DNA of 64,000 nucleotides from the NCBI GenBank assembly GCA_015178975.1, contig WHVD01000102.1, forward strand, positions 65,001-129,000, in the 5' to 3' direction. The stretch's first letter is position 1. The number at the start of each line of letters is the position of its first letter. The notes below the pieces were generated by a model, which saw only the letters and a program-made list of their open reading frames with translations, did not search any database and was not told the DNA's origin. Shown piece after piece: positions 46,578-58,288 of the stretch. Made by a program: the position numbers and the translations under genes. The DNA is from Hysterangium stoloniferum (Eukaryota > Basidiomycota > Agaricomycetes > Hysterangiales > Hysterangiaceae).

Positions 46578-46665
46578 GTGAGTACCTAATTCTCAATGTG
46601 TCATATATTAATCTATATATCTTTTTCAGTCATTTGCTTCCGCTGCTGCCATCTGGCCACCCTCT

Positions 46666-48350
46666 ATGTATCGGTCTGCAGCTGCGACTCCTGCTTCATT
46701 CATTGCTATACCCTTTTTGTCTGGAAAGTCCTTTAAGGTTTACTGGTGAGCAAAACATTATTTAACATTCAGTGAAATGCGTCAAACAATTTACACAAAT
46801 AAATACAAAGGTTACAAACATATAGGGGCTGTAGATTGAAATACGAGTCAAGCTTTCAACAGTGGTAACGTCTCTGCTTTGCTATTCCTTTTAAATGTCT
46901 TACAGCACCTTTGAACCATTTTCAACATGCTCTGTATCCTTTCCTTCCACCAAGCTGGATGCCCCTACCGACATGTACACTACTCGACTTCCCCCTCTCA
47001 ATTCGTTATTTCCTACTCCCCCCACTTGGAGCCAGCAAAGATTGGAGCCAACATCATTCTCTTATACAAGTTCCATCCATCCTACTGATCAGCCCTCCCT
47101 GAATCAGCAAGAATGTCGTCCATCTCTCCCCCTCTCCCCTTCCAACTTCTCGTCCACAAACATTGATCATACAATACCAACAAAGCCTAAGCCCTGCCCC
47201 ACCAACAAAATGTTCATTTTTCCACAAGGTGCATCTGATGAGAATGACCTGCCTGACCCAACAATCGCAGCTATCCTATGAGAGCAAAACACAATGTGAC
47301 TACCAGACCAAGGAAGTGTACTGTCCCTGCAGGTCATAGGGGACGTGGAGGACATGGAAATGAGCCTGTATCAAAGAGAAAGTGGGATACTTTTGATGAT
47401 GACTATGAGGATGATGTGGGGGATGAAGGTTTATTTCGAAGGCAGGGTAGAGCACTGGGGGCAAAAAAGTGGAGTCACGCTGATCTCGAGGCACTTATGG
47501 AATTCACAGAAGAGATCTTGCCAGCTGGACCTAAGGCATGGGCATTAGTTTATAAAAGGTTTGAGGCTTGGACTGTTTCGAATGGACGGCCAATTAGAGG
47601 GGCTGATGTGGTGGAGAAACATTTCAAAAAGGTACATATGTTATTAACAAACTCCCACAACCACACCTAATATCATACAACTTCTAGTTGGTATGTGTAA
47701 TGAAACCAACTGGAAATTCAGAATGTCCATGGGAAATAGAGCATCTTCATCAGATTGAGCATTACATCAACAACCGAGTCGCATCTGATGGTGTACGTGA
47801 TGAAGAGATAGAAGAGGATGTGATTGTCATCTCATCTGACCATTCACCTGCATGTTCACCAATTAAACACAAAACAAAGAGCTACATTTCCCGTCAACTC
47901 AAACATGAACCACAATCAGAGGGAGGTGGATTACGCACAACATCCTCACAGCTTCGTGGTACATTGGCCAACATAGCACGTGTCTTTGATCCAGAGGTTC
48001 AGGCAACATGAGAAGACAACCGTCAGGCTCATAGATTTGAAAATTTTCAATTACATTCTCTAACAACTCAACTTTGTCAGGCAGAGGGCCAGATTAGGCA
48101 GTTACAGTGGGATGTGGATCGTGAGAATAGACGTGCAGATATGGCAGAGAGGGATTTACGGATGTTTGAGATGTTGCGTAACCAGCCCCACTATCCACAA
48201 CCCTTGCACCCTCAGTTCAATATGACCAATGCCCATGTTCCAATGATCCGCTCCCCACTGCATCATTATTCTCGTCATTCCCCTTCTCCTGTTCTCCATA
48301 CCCGATTTGTCACCCCTGACATTGCAATTCATGACAACAAGCCATTTTGA
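46666..48350 (+). pseudogene. PIF/Harbinger ORF1, Myb/SANT-like DNA-binding protein
   Basis: In PIF/Harbinger elements this partner protein binds the ends and helps the transposase into the nucleus. A first exon (MYRSAAATPASFIAIP, splice near 46748) leads to a Pro/Ser-rich region and a basic/acidic segment (KRKWDTFDDDYEDDVGDEG). The trihelix-like domain follows (KKWSHADLEALMEFTEEILP, WALVYKRFEAWTVSNGRPIR), then a C-terminal coiled coil (QLQWDVDRENRRADMAERDL). An intron at about 47631-47687 fits the family. The reading frame changes near 47278, and a TGA at 48009-48011 stands where CGA is likely, so the gene is probably dead, though only lightly damaged. Confidence 0.75.
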
Positions 48351-49576
48351 TTAGAGATAAATAGCTTCTATTTCTTGATAACCACACTCCATTTCTTGTA
48401 TACCACTAAATACTACTCTATAACATGTTTTTAATTGTCTATCCTAGACCAAGAAAATGTTTACTGATCTAAAATGACTGCTGTATCTCAACAGCCATTG
48501 TATGGAAGCATGCTACACGATCATTCTTGCGAATATTGCTCATGAGCATTGATGAAAAATTTGAATAAACATCATCTCCCTCAGCCTCTCACCAGATATC
48601 ACAATACACTGCACAAATCTGGTTGATACCAACACAACATACCCAAAGATTGAATGCTCGAGTGATAACACAAAGTAATTGTAAATGTTGAGAAGGATCC
48701 ACAGGACAAGGCATGCGAAGTCGACCAAAACCACCTTGTAATGCTCGCATACCCCACTCAGCTGTCTGCCGATATGAAAGTAGTTCCCTATCAACTGCTA
48801 GTTGTACAAAGCGTCCCAAGTGGGATTGTGGCAATCGATCACCAGACTTCAGTGGAGCTTTGATCTTGTTCTGAATGCTTTGAGCACCTCGGGGAAAAGC
48901 AGTATCTGCAACCAAGTAAAATCCATCTGGTGTGTTATTCCGCAATTGTTGATAAATTGGACGAGCAACATGCGGATCATGCCAGCTACCAGGTGCATTG
49001 AGCACTTCTTTGAGAATGGTACCTAAATAATTATATATATGTAAATGGAATACTTTTAGAAAGGTCAAGCCTCTAACCTACCATCTGGTCCAAAGACAAA
49101 GACTTGATTAGAATAATGATTATGAGTCCAGCTGCAGTAGGTTGCATTTTCCATCAATGGATCATCTGGGACTTCAACTGGTAATTTCAATCCATCAATA
49201 CTTCCAAATGCTCCCACAATCAGGGTGTGACGAGCAACAATCATATTTTGAAATGACTGCATTTTTGCAGGATTTGGCCAGATGACGAGTGCCTCAGACA
49301 TATCATTGAGTGTCATCTCAAGTATATTTAGTGAACATTTCAGATACCGGTCAACTGTTGATGGGATCAATCCAAAAATTTGTTGCAAACTTGTTTGAAC
49401 CATGCAAGAATGAATGTAATGCAATACCAATCCTAGTCCTCCAGCAGCATTCAAGGACTGCCTTTTGGGGTGGGGAGCAGCATACTGACTGATATCTGAT
49501 CGTTCCACAGGTATGGTATTCCAGTGTATCTCAAACCCAGATTTGAGAATATGATTGAACATTTTCACATCAAAAC

Positions 49577-50862
49577 TAGTGATTGGCAAGGCCCAGCCCG
49601 GCCTAAAGCCCCCGGCTTGGGCTCAGCTTTCACAGCCTGGGCCTACCAATATCTCAGGCCGGGCTTTGAGAGAGGGCCTGGGCCTGGCCCGGCCCGGCTT
49701 GGGCCCCAGGCCACGGTATAACAGATTTTTAAACTTGTAGTCTACTAATAAAATCAAATAAACTTCTCAAAAATATTATCAATTTATATTACACATAAAT
49801 TTCCTCTTCATCAGAGGATAGCTCAACTTCAAGCAATGCAGCCTCTGAATCCCCACTCTGTAAACTTGTTTCGATTTCTTCGTCACTCTCAATATCTATC
49901 TCAAATGAAGAGGAAGGCATTGGAGGATGGATGAGGAGGTCCTTTTGAACTAAAGTTTACATACTGTGTGATTTGATTCGAGATGTCGGCGCAAAGTTGT
50001 CACCTCGTTAGTAATTGAGCTGTCACTGAAAAAAATTTGATTTATTTAATTAAAAATGTAGCTGTGATGTACTCACCGACAAATTTTGCATTTTCTTCTT
50101 TTTTTCCCATTAATGGTGCTGGGGGCATGAAAAAAATGATCTATATCTCTGGTCTTATTTTTGTTCTTCATCATTTCCTCTCCAATCTCTTCAATTCCAT
50201 CCATGTCATTGCATATCACATCCTTACCCACTGGGGCATCTGAGACTGAAATAATATTTAAATAGATTATATTACTTGTTTTAAATATATTTGAATTTCA
50301 AAAAACACACCATTGACAGCAGCAGTGATAGCCGACTTGATTTTTTTTTTCTCAGGTCTGTTTCACATACAATCTCGTCTATTGGTAGGCTATGTTTCAA
50401 TAAATGTTTTGATGCCGTTTCAGTGGTGGGCACATCAGCTGGCCCGGGGCATGTGGAAGACAATTTAACTACTAAACTTGGCAGAAGTTGCCTCAATTCT
50501 ATGTTATTCGGATCACGGAGCACTCGGTTCATCGTACGGATCCATGCTGAGCGCCCTGGAGACTTACTTGGCTGTCCTAGGCAAGATTTTGACTTTGGCA
50601 GCATTGTGTACAAGGGAGTTGGAATAGAAATTGAATGGTGGCTTACATTATACAGAAGACACTCTGACGATCCTTGACCATGTGGTACCTTGTCCTTACC
50701 TTGTGGCCACTAGCAGGCCGCGGCTTGGTGGCCCGGCTTGGGCTTAAAATATCTCAGGCCGGGCCCAGAGTGGATGGCCTAAGTACGGCTCGGCTCGGCC
50801 TGGGCTTTTCAGGGCCCGGCTCAGCCGGCCCACAGCCTGAGGCCGGGCCTTGCCAATCACTA
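49577..50862 (-). mobile_element. Non-autonomous hAT transposon with 8-bp target duplication
   Basis: A 1,286-bp element with perfect 18-bp inverted tips TAGTGATTGGCAAGGCCC, flanked by ATCAAAAC on both sides (49569-49576 and 50863-50870). Subterminal regions are packed with GGCCCGGC/GCCGGGCC words and a shared AATATCTCAGGCCGGGC, typical of hAT transposase-binding subterminal repeats. It retains only the BED-finger portion of a transposase. Confidence 0.95.
49940..50613 (-). pseudogene. Truncated hAT transposase: BED zinc-finger remnant
   Basis: On the minus strand, DIDHFFHAPS and KRRKCKICR lead to a GT-AG intron (about 50027-50075). Then ITNEVTTLRRHLESNH completes a C-x2-C...H-x4-H BED-type finger. 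An upstream open frame (WIRTMNRVLRDPNNIELRQL) may be an N-terminal exon. The catalytic RNase H-like domain is absent, so the element cannot move itself. Confidence 0.7.
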
Positions 50863-51072
50863 ATCAAAACCCATCGTTGTTATGAATGCACAGTCATTTT
50901 GAGCAGTCCACATATGCTGCCAGGCTGTGTCCCCTTGTGGAGGAGGCAAATCTGGACGTGTAAGGTAAAGGCATACGGGGTTTCGGTGTTCAGCACGTTC
51001 TCTATGTTTTTCCAATTCACTGGCTAGAGTCATGCCTACATGGTTGTGATATCTTAGCCATTGTATTTGAGC

Positions 51073-52353
51073 TATCTAAAAATGCATTAAAACATACATA
51101 TGAGCCCATATGCATATTCTTGATCCTCCTGCTCATCTTCTGACTCGTCATTCATTATTTTGTATACATCCATGAACACTGAATGTATTAAAGGTATATA
51201 TGGCACTGTGACATGAGTGGTGACATTAGAAGGTCACAACAATGGGATATGACGGCGGTCCAATCATATATATCTAATCTTCTATTTTATGGAAATTGGC
51301 TCTACAGTTTTAACAGCAAGTTCTAAACCCTGTCACCTGTCACAGCTGTCAGTTTGAATTAAAAACTTAGAGTTTTAGTGCTACAGAGAGTCATCCACTC
51401 TCAAGAAGCTCAGATGTCCACCATCGTCTTGCTGCATGGACATCAACAGACGAGCCAGCAGGGAAACCTGCTACCTCACAGCACGACCTACGTCAGCTCA
51501 GGTGATCGTTGATCACGGGTTAAAGCCTCTACCTCCTGATAGGTGTACTGCCCAACCATATACTACCCACCATTGGGTCTCAAGATTCTTGGAATTTCAT
51601 TGCGCACAAAGGCAGCACAAATTCATTATCTTATCACTCCCTTTGGACCAGGCTCAGTAGTAGACTCCTAAACAGTAACTCTGGAAGGATGAAACGGTAG
51701 GGGTAGCGGTATCCCCCTGATGAGAGCTTTCGTCGGCTCGAAACCGTTACATTCCATTTCTCCTAGCCACCCTCTACTCTAGCTGACAAAGTTCAATCTT
51801 CAGAGACAACTGATTGTTGTAATTTATATTTGAGCGAGTGAGAGCTAGAGAGATAATAATATCTTTTGGGTTTTTCGGACTCATTTATTCGCATGTTGTT
51901 TTCTATCCTATATACTATGTACCGGTAATGGTATGTTGCCGGTTCCATACTGATTCCTAATCTTTTACCAATGCTATGTTTTATTCTCTATTATAACTGT
52001 GCTCGGACTTATTCTTTGTCCGATATCCGACTTCAGACTTCAAACTCCGACAATCTCAACACTGATTGCGGCGATTGATAAGGTGGCGTTGCTATGGTCA
52101 CCTTGCTAATTCGCAAGATGTTCGCATAAATTTTCGAAGTCCCCAGCGTCTCGTCGGAAATTAATGTCCCAATTAGGATCCCTTACAAACAAAAACAGAA
52201 CTCTTCCTCTCTATCTGCAGGTTCTACTTTGGTTAATACTAGTCTTGTCACGATGTCGGCGACTTTCTTCTTTTCCCTTTCCTTACTTGTCGGTTCTTCG
52301 GCGTCATTCATTGTGATATAACCTTTGCAGCCATACCACTTCGCACTACATTC
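51073..52353. other. Upstream region of the MFS gene
   Basis: No gene supported. Near 51840-52050 the sequence has an LTR-like look (AT-rich, GTACCGGTAATGG, repeated GACTTC words) without clear ends. The MFS promoter should lie in the last few hundred bases. A CT-rich patch at 52200-52290 is typical of fungal promoters. Confidence 0.45.
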
Positions 52354-54563
52354 ATGGGGTCTTCCGCCGCCGATATTGCAAGACCCACAAGCCAGCCTCG
52401 TCCTTCCAACGTCTCCCAGATCATCCTCCCCATGCCGGAAGGTTCAGAAGTACCTCTAACCACAACTGCCGTCTCGCTCAGACAAGATGTCTTACCCCTC
52501 GCGGGTAGCCGACCACCCATTTCTCCTCCCCTTAAAAGTTCCTTAAGGCCACAGCTCAAGAAAGACACGTCTAAAACCAACGAATCACAACAAGACCCAT
52601 GGGATTATGACCCTGAAAACCCTCGCAATTGGTCTTTGGGATGCAAGTGGGGAATGACGGGAATCGTATCTCTATATACATTTTCTGCGTATATTTTGAT
52701 GTTTTGACCCTTTTTGCCCATCTCATCATATTTGTATCATAGTCCGCTAGCAAGCACAATGATGGCTCCCGCTTTGCCAAGCATTGCCATTCATTACAAT
52801 ATCACACACCCCAGTGTGCTTGCCCTTACACTCAGCATCTACCTCCTCTCTCTTGCCGTAGGTCCACTGTTTTTGGGTCCAATGTCAGAGATATACGGCC
52901 GTGCGTGGGTTCTGCATCTCTCGAATCTGTTTTTCCTCGCCATGACGATTGGCTGTGCATTTGCACCAAACACCAACTCACTCATTGCCTTTCGTTTCTT
53001 GGGTGAGTCGTATCAACCTGATTAGTCTTTTGGCGTCAGGATCATTAAATACTGTCACAGCGGGTTTGGGAGGCGGCGCGCCTCTTTCCATTGGTGGCGC
53101 TTGTATCGGTGATCTATTCGCCCCCACGGAGCGCGCGACGGCCATGTCAATGTATAACCTCGGCCCTTTACTGGGTATGTCACTGCTTTGTGTCATACAC
53201 ATCACTGATGGTTAGTGCATTGTCTCGGATCAAATTCAGGTTCCGCCACTGGCGCTATGGCAGGTACGCACCTCTGCAACCCGTTGAGGCTCCGTTGACC
53301 ATTATCACTTCCCAACAGGTGGCTTCATCTCACAGTCAATTGGATTCCGCTACATCTTCGTGACACTGGCTGGACTAGCTGGACTTAGCGCAGCAGTCGG
53401 TATTCCTGTCTTTCGCGAGACATACGCACCTGTCATTCAGGAAGCCAAGGCAAAGCGATTAGCATTCAATGTTGAAGCAACAGTGCTGGAACGAAAAGGA
53501 AATGATCTGTTTGGCAGACGTTTACCACCTACTCCGCCAAGCACGAAAGAGGTTTTGAAAGGAAGCTTAACTCGTCCGATCATATTGTTGACTAGGAGCT
53601 TCATTTGCTTCATTCTGAGCATGTATATGGCGATGTGCGTGTTTTCATTCTCACATTTCATTTGATCAACATTAAGAGGCGTGGCCAGGACGTATGGCTA
53701 TTTGTACCTGCTCTTGACGACGTTTCCAGATTTGTTCGCGAAAAATTATGGATGGGGACTTGGAATTTCCGGATTGGTCTGCTGTTATTAACTATTCATC
53801 AGTTGATACGTTCTAATCTCATGATAGGCATACTTAGGTCCTGGTGTCGGTTTTGTCGCAGGGACAACGCTGAATGCGCCTCTCATGACAAAGATTTACA
53901 CAACTGTAAACCTCCTACGTCCTGCACTTAAAAAATATAGAATTGTTAACAACATGTCTACACAGTTGACAGAACGCAATGGTGGGGTCTCGAAACCCGA
54001 ATTCAGGATGCCCTGCATGCTTATTGGAGGTGCCTTCGTGCCCAGTGGCCTGCTGTATGTATTTTAGTTTTGATGTCATAAGAGCTCTATGTCTGATGGA
54101 TATATAGATGGTACGGCTGGGCTGCGCAGCAACATCTACACTGGGTGATGCCAATTATCGGTGGCGGCGTTTTCGTAAGTAAATGATCACAGTCGATATC
54201 ACCAGAAGGAGCTTATTAATCATTCGGCAATGCAGACTTTCGGCATGATATTAATTTACCTCTCAGTCCAACTATATCTTGTTGATGCGTTTCAATATGC
54301 AGCGTCTGCGTTGGCGGCGGCGGCGGTATATTGTTGTCCATTGAGGCTCATGATAATAATTCTGACCTTCACATGGTTAGGTGTTTCGGTTTCTCTGTGC
54401 CTTTGGCTTCCCCCTTTTTGGTGAACAGCTTACGGCTAAGTTAGGATTTGGTGGCGCGAATAGCTTGCTCGCGGGTATTGCGATCGTCATCGGTGTGCCA
54501 TTCCCAATCTGGATATACTACAGGGGTGAGCAGATGCGTGCGCGCAACAAGCTCTCCAGGTGA
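52354..54563 (+). CDS. Major facilitator superfamily transporter, DHA1 type
   Basis: This is a drug:H+ antiporter-like multispan exporter of the plasma membrane, relatives of which move toxic compounds or polyamines. A cytosolic N terminus of about 90 residues ends in DPWDYDPENPRNWS, the hallmark of fungal DHA1 transporters. Twelve spans are expected; clear ones include VLALTLSIYLLSLAVGPLFL followed by motif A (GPMSEIYGRAWVL), and APLSIGGACIGDLFAPTERA. The central loop has VLERKGNDLFGRRLPPTPPS. The C terminus is NSLLAGIAIVIGVPFPIWIY and YRGEQMRARNKLSR. Splices such as 52690-52742 and 53003-53039 have GT-AG ends. The gene appears intact but stands alone between transposon blocks. Confidence 0.9.
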
Positions 54564-56374
54564 ACATTGGGAGAAACACAATAAATGGCCACAGTCAAAT
54601 TAATAATCAACCCTATCTGGCCTTACACGTATTGTCGTGGGGAAACCTGCTCGAGTTCTGCCCGACAAAATGGCAATTGCCACAGTGGCATAACTTGGCC
54701 GATGTTTAGAGTTAGTATAGTTGTATAACTACAATCAAATACATCGCATGCTTATCTAAAATCCCTTTCTACTTAATATATCACCTATACTCTCATTGCT
54801 ACGGCAATGGATGCAAGTACCTTTCACAAAAGCGGCGGGGCAAATGTTTTTTCCTATGATTCCAAGTTGGCCAAAACCGATTTTGTGCAACCCAGATATT
54901 TATATTGTAATAAAATATTAATGATTACCCACCAAGCGGGGATCCAACCCACTGGATTCCCTGAAAAAAGTACCCAAGACACCAGCTATCCTGGTGTTAA
55001 TTCAATGAGACTTTACCGTCAGGACAATACTGGCGGTAATCCAAATATCCGCGGTATGTATTACCACATCCCCCCATGATGATGAAAGTTGGAATGAATG
55101 ACATTCTCGGGGTTTCGGCCGCCTTGAGATATTGCACGATGTATATAGAGTCATGACATGTATGCGGTGGAGTTAGTGATAATGATAGGTGCGTCCACAC
55201 CAGATATAAAATGGCAGATCGATGCTAATGTGATGGGGGGAGAGCTTGGCACAACCAAATTTGTTGCTTGGTGTACCCGCTTGAGATTTTTAAACACCAC
55301 TCAGTCCCATCAACTCATGTATATAATTTTGTTTATTTTTGCGATATAACCCCCATGGTCCATAACGGAGAAGATAACAAAATAAGGACAGGGTGTTGCT
55401 TCTGAGAATGCGACTTTTCTTGCACTATATGACAAATAGAATAACAAATAGAATAACTCAGTCGACACGAAGTGTAAATCGACTGGCCATCATCATCAAG
55501 AAGATGGGGTAGCAATTGGGAGACCCCTATAGAGCCCTCCTTCCCTGCTCCCACTCCTGAGGAGGAAGCTATTCAGCAAAGAAAGGATGAGGAGTTTAGG
55601 GAGAGGAGCTAGATAGAAGCAAACATGATTAAGCAAAGGAGAAGAGCTGAGTATGAGGAGACACAAAGGGAGTGGCATGCTGTAGAAGGAGTACCATCTC
55701 AATATGAAAGGAGGGCATTAAGGAAGAAAGAGGGAGCAGCAAACCCCACCTCCATTATTGCACCAGAAGGATGGAAGTGGACTGACTTCACAAAGACCAA
55801 TTATAGTGACAGTGGAATATTCTGCATCAAAGTGGTCAGTAGTAAGAGTAGGAAGGAAATGGAAAGGACCATGTTCTACAATTGAGAGCCACCAGGGAGA
55901 CTAAGCTGTGAGAGATTAGCCTAACATAAGGGGATGGAAAGGAACTGCCCCCCAAGACTTATCTACAGGTGTGGCCTATATAAAAGACCTATCTAATAGG
56001 GCCAGTAGACTCTTCATCTAATTAGGATGAGAGTCAGGAAGAGAATCTCACTTATGGACTTAATTATTTGGGTGAGGACTGTGATGAGGGATTTCTTTTC
56101 TGGCCCTCAGTCAGTCTGGAGAGGATGTTGTTCAAGGACACTGTCATTAGCACCTAAACTGATCACCTCTACATCTACTTCTTCAATATGTCCCCTTGAA
56201 CCTACTGTATGTCCTCAGTTATACCAAACACCTCTGCCATAGTCCTTTTTCGGCCCTCTTGTGAATGCTCATTGTCCCCCTTGAAAACTAACACCCCATC
56301 CACTTCATCACTACCACAGCCAACAGGGTCACCTGAGCCTTCTTTCTCCCCCTGTGTATCTCTATGAAGTCTGA
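54564..56374. other. Unassigned region with small ORFs
   Basis: An open frame of 90 codons at 54807-55079 (+) and a charged, coiled-coil-like frame of 86 codons at 55625-55885 (+, with RRRAEYEETQREWHAVEG) are present, but neither shows a known domain. The second lies in a context of retroelement scraps and may be gag-derived. No other feature recognised. Confidence 0.35.
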
Positions 56375-56768
56375 TTGCCTCTACTCATCCCAAACCAATG
56401 GACATCCCCTCATCCCATGCTGACATGGAAGCTAAAGGTAAATGAAGAGCAATCCACCACCCCAAATGTTACCTCCATAGATGCCCTTGCACCTTCCATT
56501 GTCCTTGTCTGCACCAATCTAACTTACATGGGACCCAAACTCGACAAACTCAAATATAATTACTGTCTTTGGTTCCATGCTGCTGATCTCTTTCTCACTC
56601 TTGCCAGCCTTTCAGGTTATGTCGATGGCTCCATCCCAGAACCCAGTGTTACAGAACCTCACACCACAGCCAACTGGCTGGCCAACAATTCCCTAGCAAC
56701 TGCACTTATCGCCTCTACCATTGAGACTTCCGAACAAGAATATCTCAATCGCAAACTGGGTGTGAAAG
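56375..56768 (+). mobile_element. Ty1/copia gag fossil
   Basis: The frame has copia gag features: YNYCLWFHAADLFLTLASL, GYVDGSIPEP, WLANNSLATALIASTI. It is cut by the insertion of LTR A7 at 56769. A broken fragment, probably old. Confidence 0.7.
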
Positions 56769-58283
56769 GATTATGACCAGAAAACCCACCAGGCTCTGGA
56801 CCCCATTCTATATGCACCCAACTCCCTATGCCAGGTTACAGTTGACTGGAAAACCCACCAGCATCTGGACCACACCTTATATGCACCCAACTCTATACCC
56901 ACCAAGTCGAAGTTCACAACTGGACAACCCACCAGGACCTGGACATCAAACCTGTTTATGCCCAACCCTCTGCATCTCATGCACCAGTCATCAGAATACC
57001 CACCAGGACCTGTGCATGTCAACCTGTCTATATCCAACTCTGTGCCAAGCACCAGTCACCGGACTCCACCCAGACAACCCATTGGCTCTGTAACAAAGTC
57101 CCATTCCCATTATGGTCTAATGACTGTCATGTTTCAGACCCCACTCCCATTCCATTCCATCCCTAACACCTAGTTTGGTGTTTACTTGTCTTGTTTCATG
57201 ATTACCTGTTTTGCCTTGATTACTACTGGATTTGGTGTTGCATACATTCCACAGTTTATATAAACTAGCTAATGTTGTACATACAATCTGGTCAGAAAAT
57301 CAACTAAGTTCTCAACTAAGTTCTCCCCCCCAGTTACTTAGCATATATTCTGCTTCATCCCCATCTCTCATCTCACATAATGCTATCGACCTTGTCAGAG
57401 CCCACAGGCTTTCCAACTGGTCTTTCAACATATCAACCTTCAACCTATTGACCTATCGACTACACCTGGACTCCCCAGGTTTTCCATCTGCCTGTTGAAA
57501 TTGGACATCATGATCTCACAAGGGTGAAGCCTATAAGCTGAAGCCAAGACCTACCAGATTATCTGTGGGTTTTTGTTATGACCATGTTGCAACTGTCAGT
57601 ATACCTGACACTGACATATACTTTCATGGCAATCAACCTGCTTACAACCCTGTCAAGTTATACTCATACTATCTGGTTATACTTTGATATGTCCTTTTAT
57701 CCTTTTGATGATCTGTTTCACATATGCCCATATATACCTGTAACTCATAGACTGTTTCCTTTCTTGTAGTTACCGCCCTTGGTTGATCACAGCCTCCGAC
57801 TTGATAGTAACCTTCCTGTTCTTAGTCAAGTTTATTTGTCACCATTGGACACTTCCGCTTTTCCCTTAATTAATATTTTGAGACACTGATAGCCCATATA
57901 TAAACCCAGCTGTAATGTAGCTACAATGCAATCAGAATATCGACTTAGATACACCTCTAGTCTCTGACTCTGCTATCTGTTCACAACCTCCACATTCCAA
58001 TGCCATCCGATTTCACAACCCAACCTACATTTATGACTTTGACCTCAACTTCAATATTCATCACTTCAGTTTCCGACCATTCATATACAGCTCGGTCTCT
58101 GATCACTGAATATTACCCTATACGTTTGAAATTTAAGGACAATTGATGGTACCTTTGCGAGGGTGCAGCACATAAGCTGAAGCCAAGTCCTTCCATTCAG
58201 TCCCCGTTGGTTCCCCAAACCTCCCATTCCAGTTCTTAACAGTTTCTCTGGAAACCCTCCATGAGCCTGCATGACCCTTAACA
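56769..58283 (+). mobile_element. LTR family A (copy A7), old, with nested LTR B2
   Basis: Family A sequence runs 56769-57573 and resumes at 58242-58283, ending CCTTAACA. Outer duplication GAAAG is at 56764-56768 and 58284-58288. LTR B2 lies inside. Nearly all CpG sites of the family are TpG or CpA here, so this is one of the oldest A copies in the window. Confidence 0.9.
57574..58241 (+). mobile_element. LTR family B (copy B2) nested in LTR A7
   Basis: A 668-bp diverged copy of LTR B (TGTTATGACC ... TTCTTAACA). Flanks GTTTT (57569-57573) and GTTTC (58242-58246) match at four of five bases, an aged target duplication. It carries the same 3' core (GAGGGTGCAGCACATAAGC). Confidence 0.9.
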
Positions 58284-58288
58284 GAAAG

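Larger units (their letters stand above)
48589..51033 (-). pseudogene. PIF/Harbinger DDE transposase, split by a hAT insertion
   Basis: This DDE_4-type transposase cuts and pastes the element. Read from 51033: MTLASELEKHRERAEHRNPV, then TRPDLPPPQGDTAW. The hAT insertion (49577-50862) sits within the GFDVKMF segment; the protein continues with FEIHWNTIP. Core motifs are FGSIDGLKLP (first Asp), FNAPGSWHD-like NAPGSWHDP, YLVADTAFPRG (second Asp) and RQTAEWGMRALQGGFGRL (Glu). A GT-AG intron at about 49024-49081 restores PDGTILKEVLNAPG. Without the insertion the coding sequence looks nearly intact, so the hAT copy may be what silenced it. The true start may be in an upstream exon. Confidence 0.85.
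46558..51072. mobile_element. PIF/Harbinger transposon carrying two convergent genes
   Basis: A Myb/SANT-like DNA-binding gene (+) and a DDE_4-type transposase gene (-) converge, the standard two-gene content of PIF/Harbinger elements. The left end is placed at the palindrome at 46558. The right end is not resolved; the transposase start lies near 51033-51072. A 1,286-bp hAT copy interrupts the transposase gene. Confidence 0.85.
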
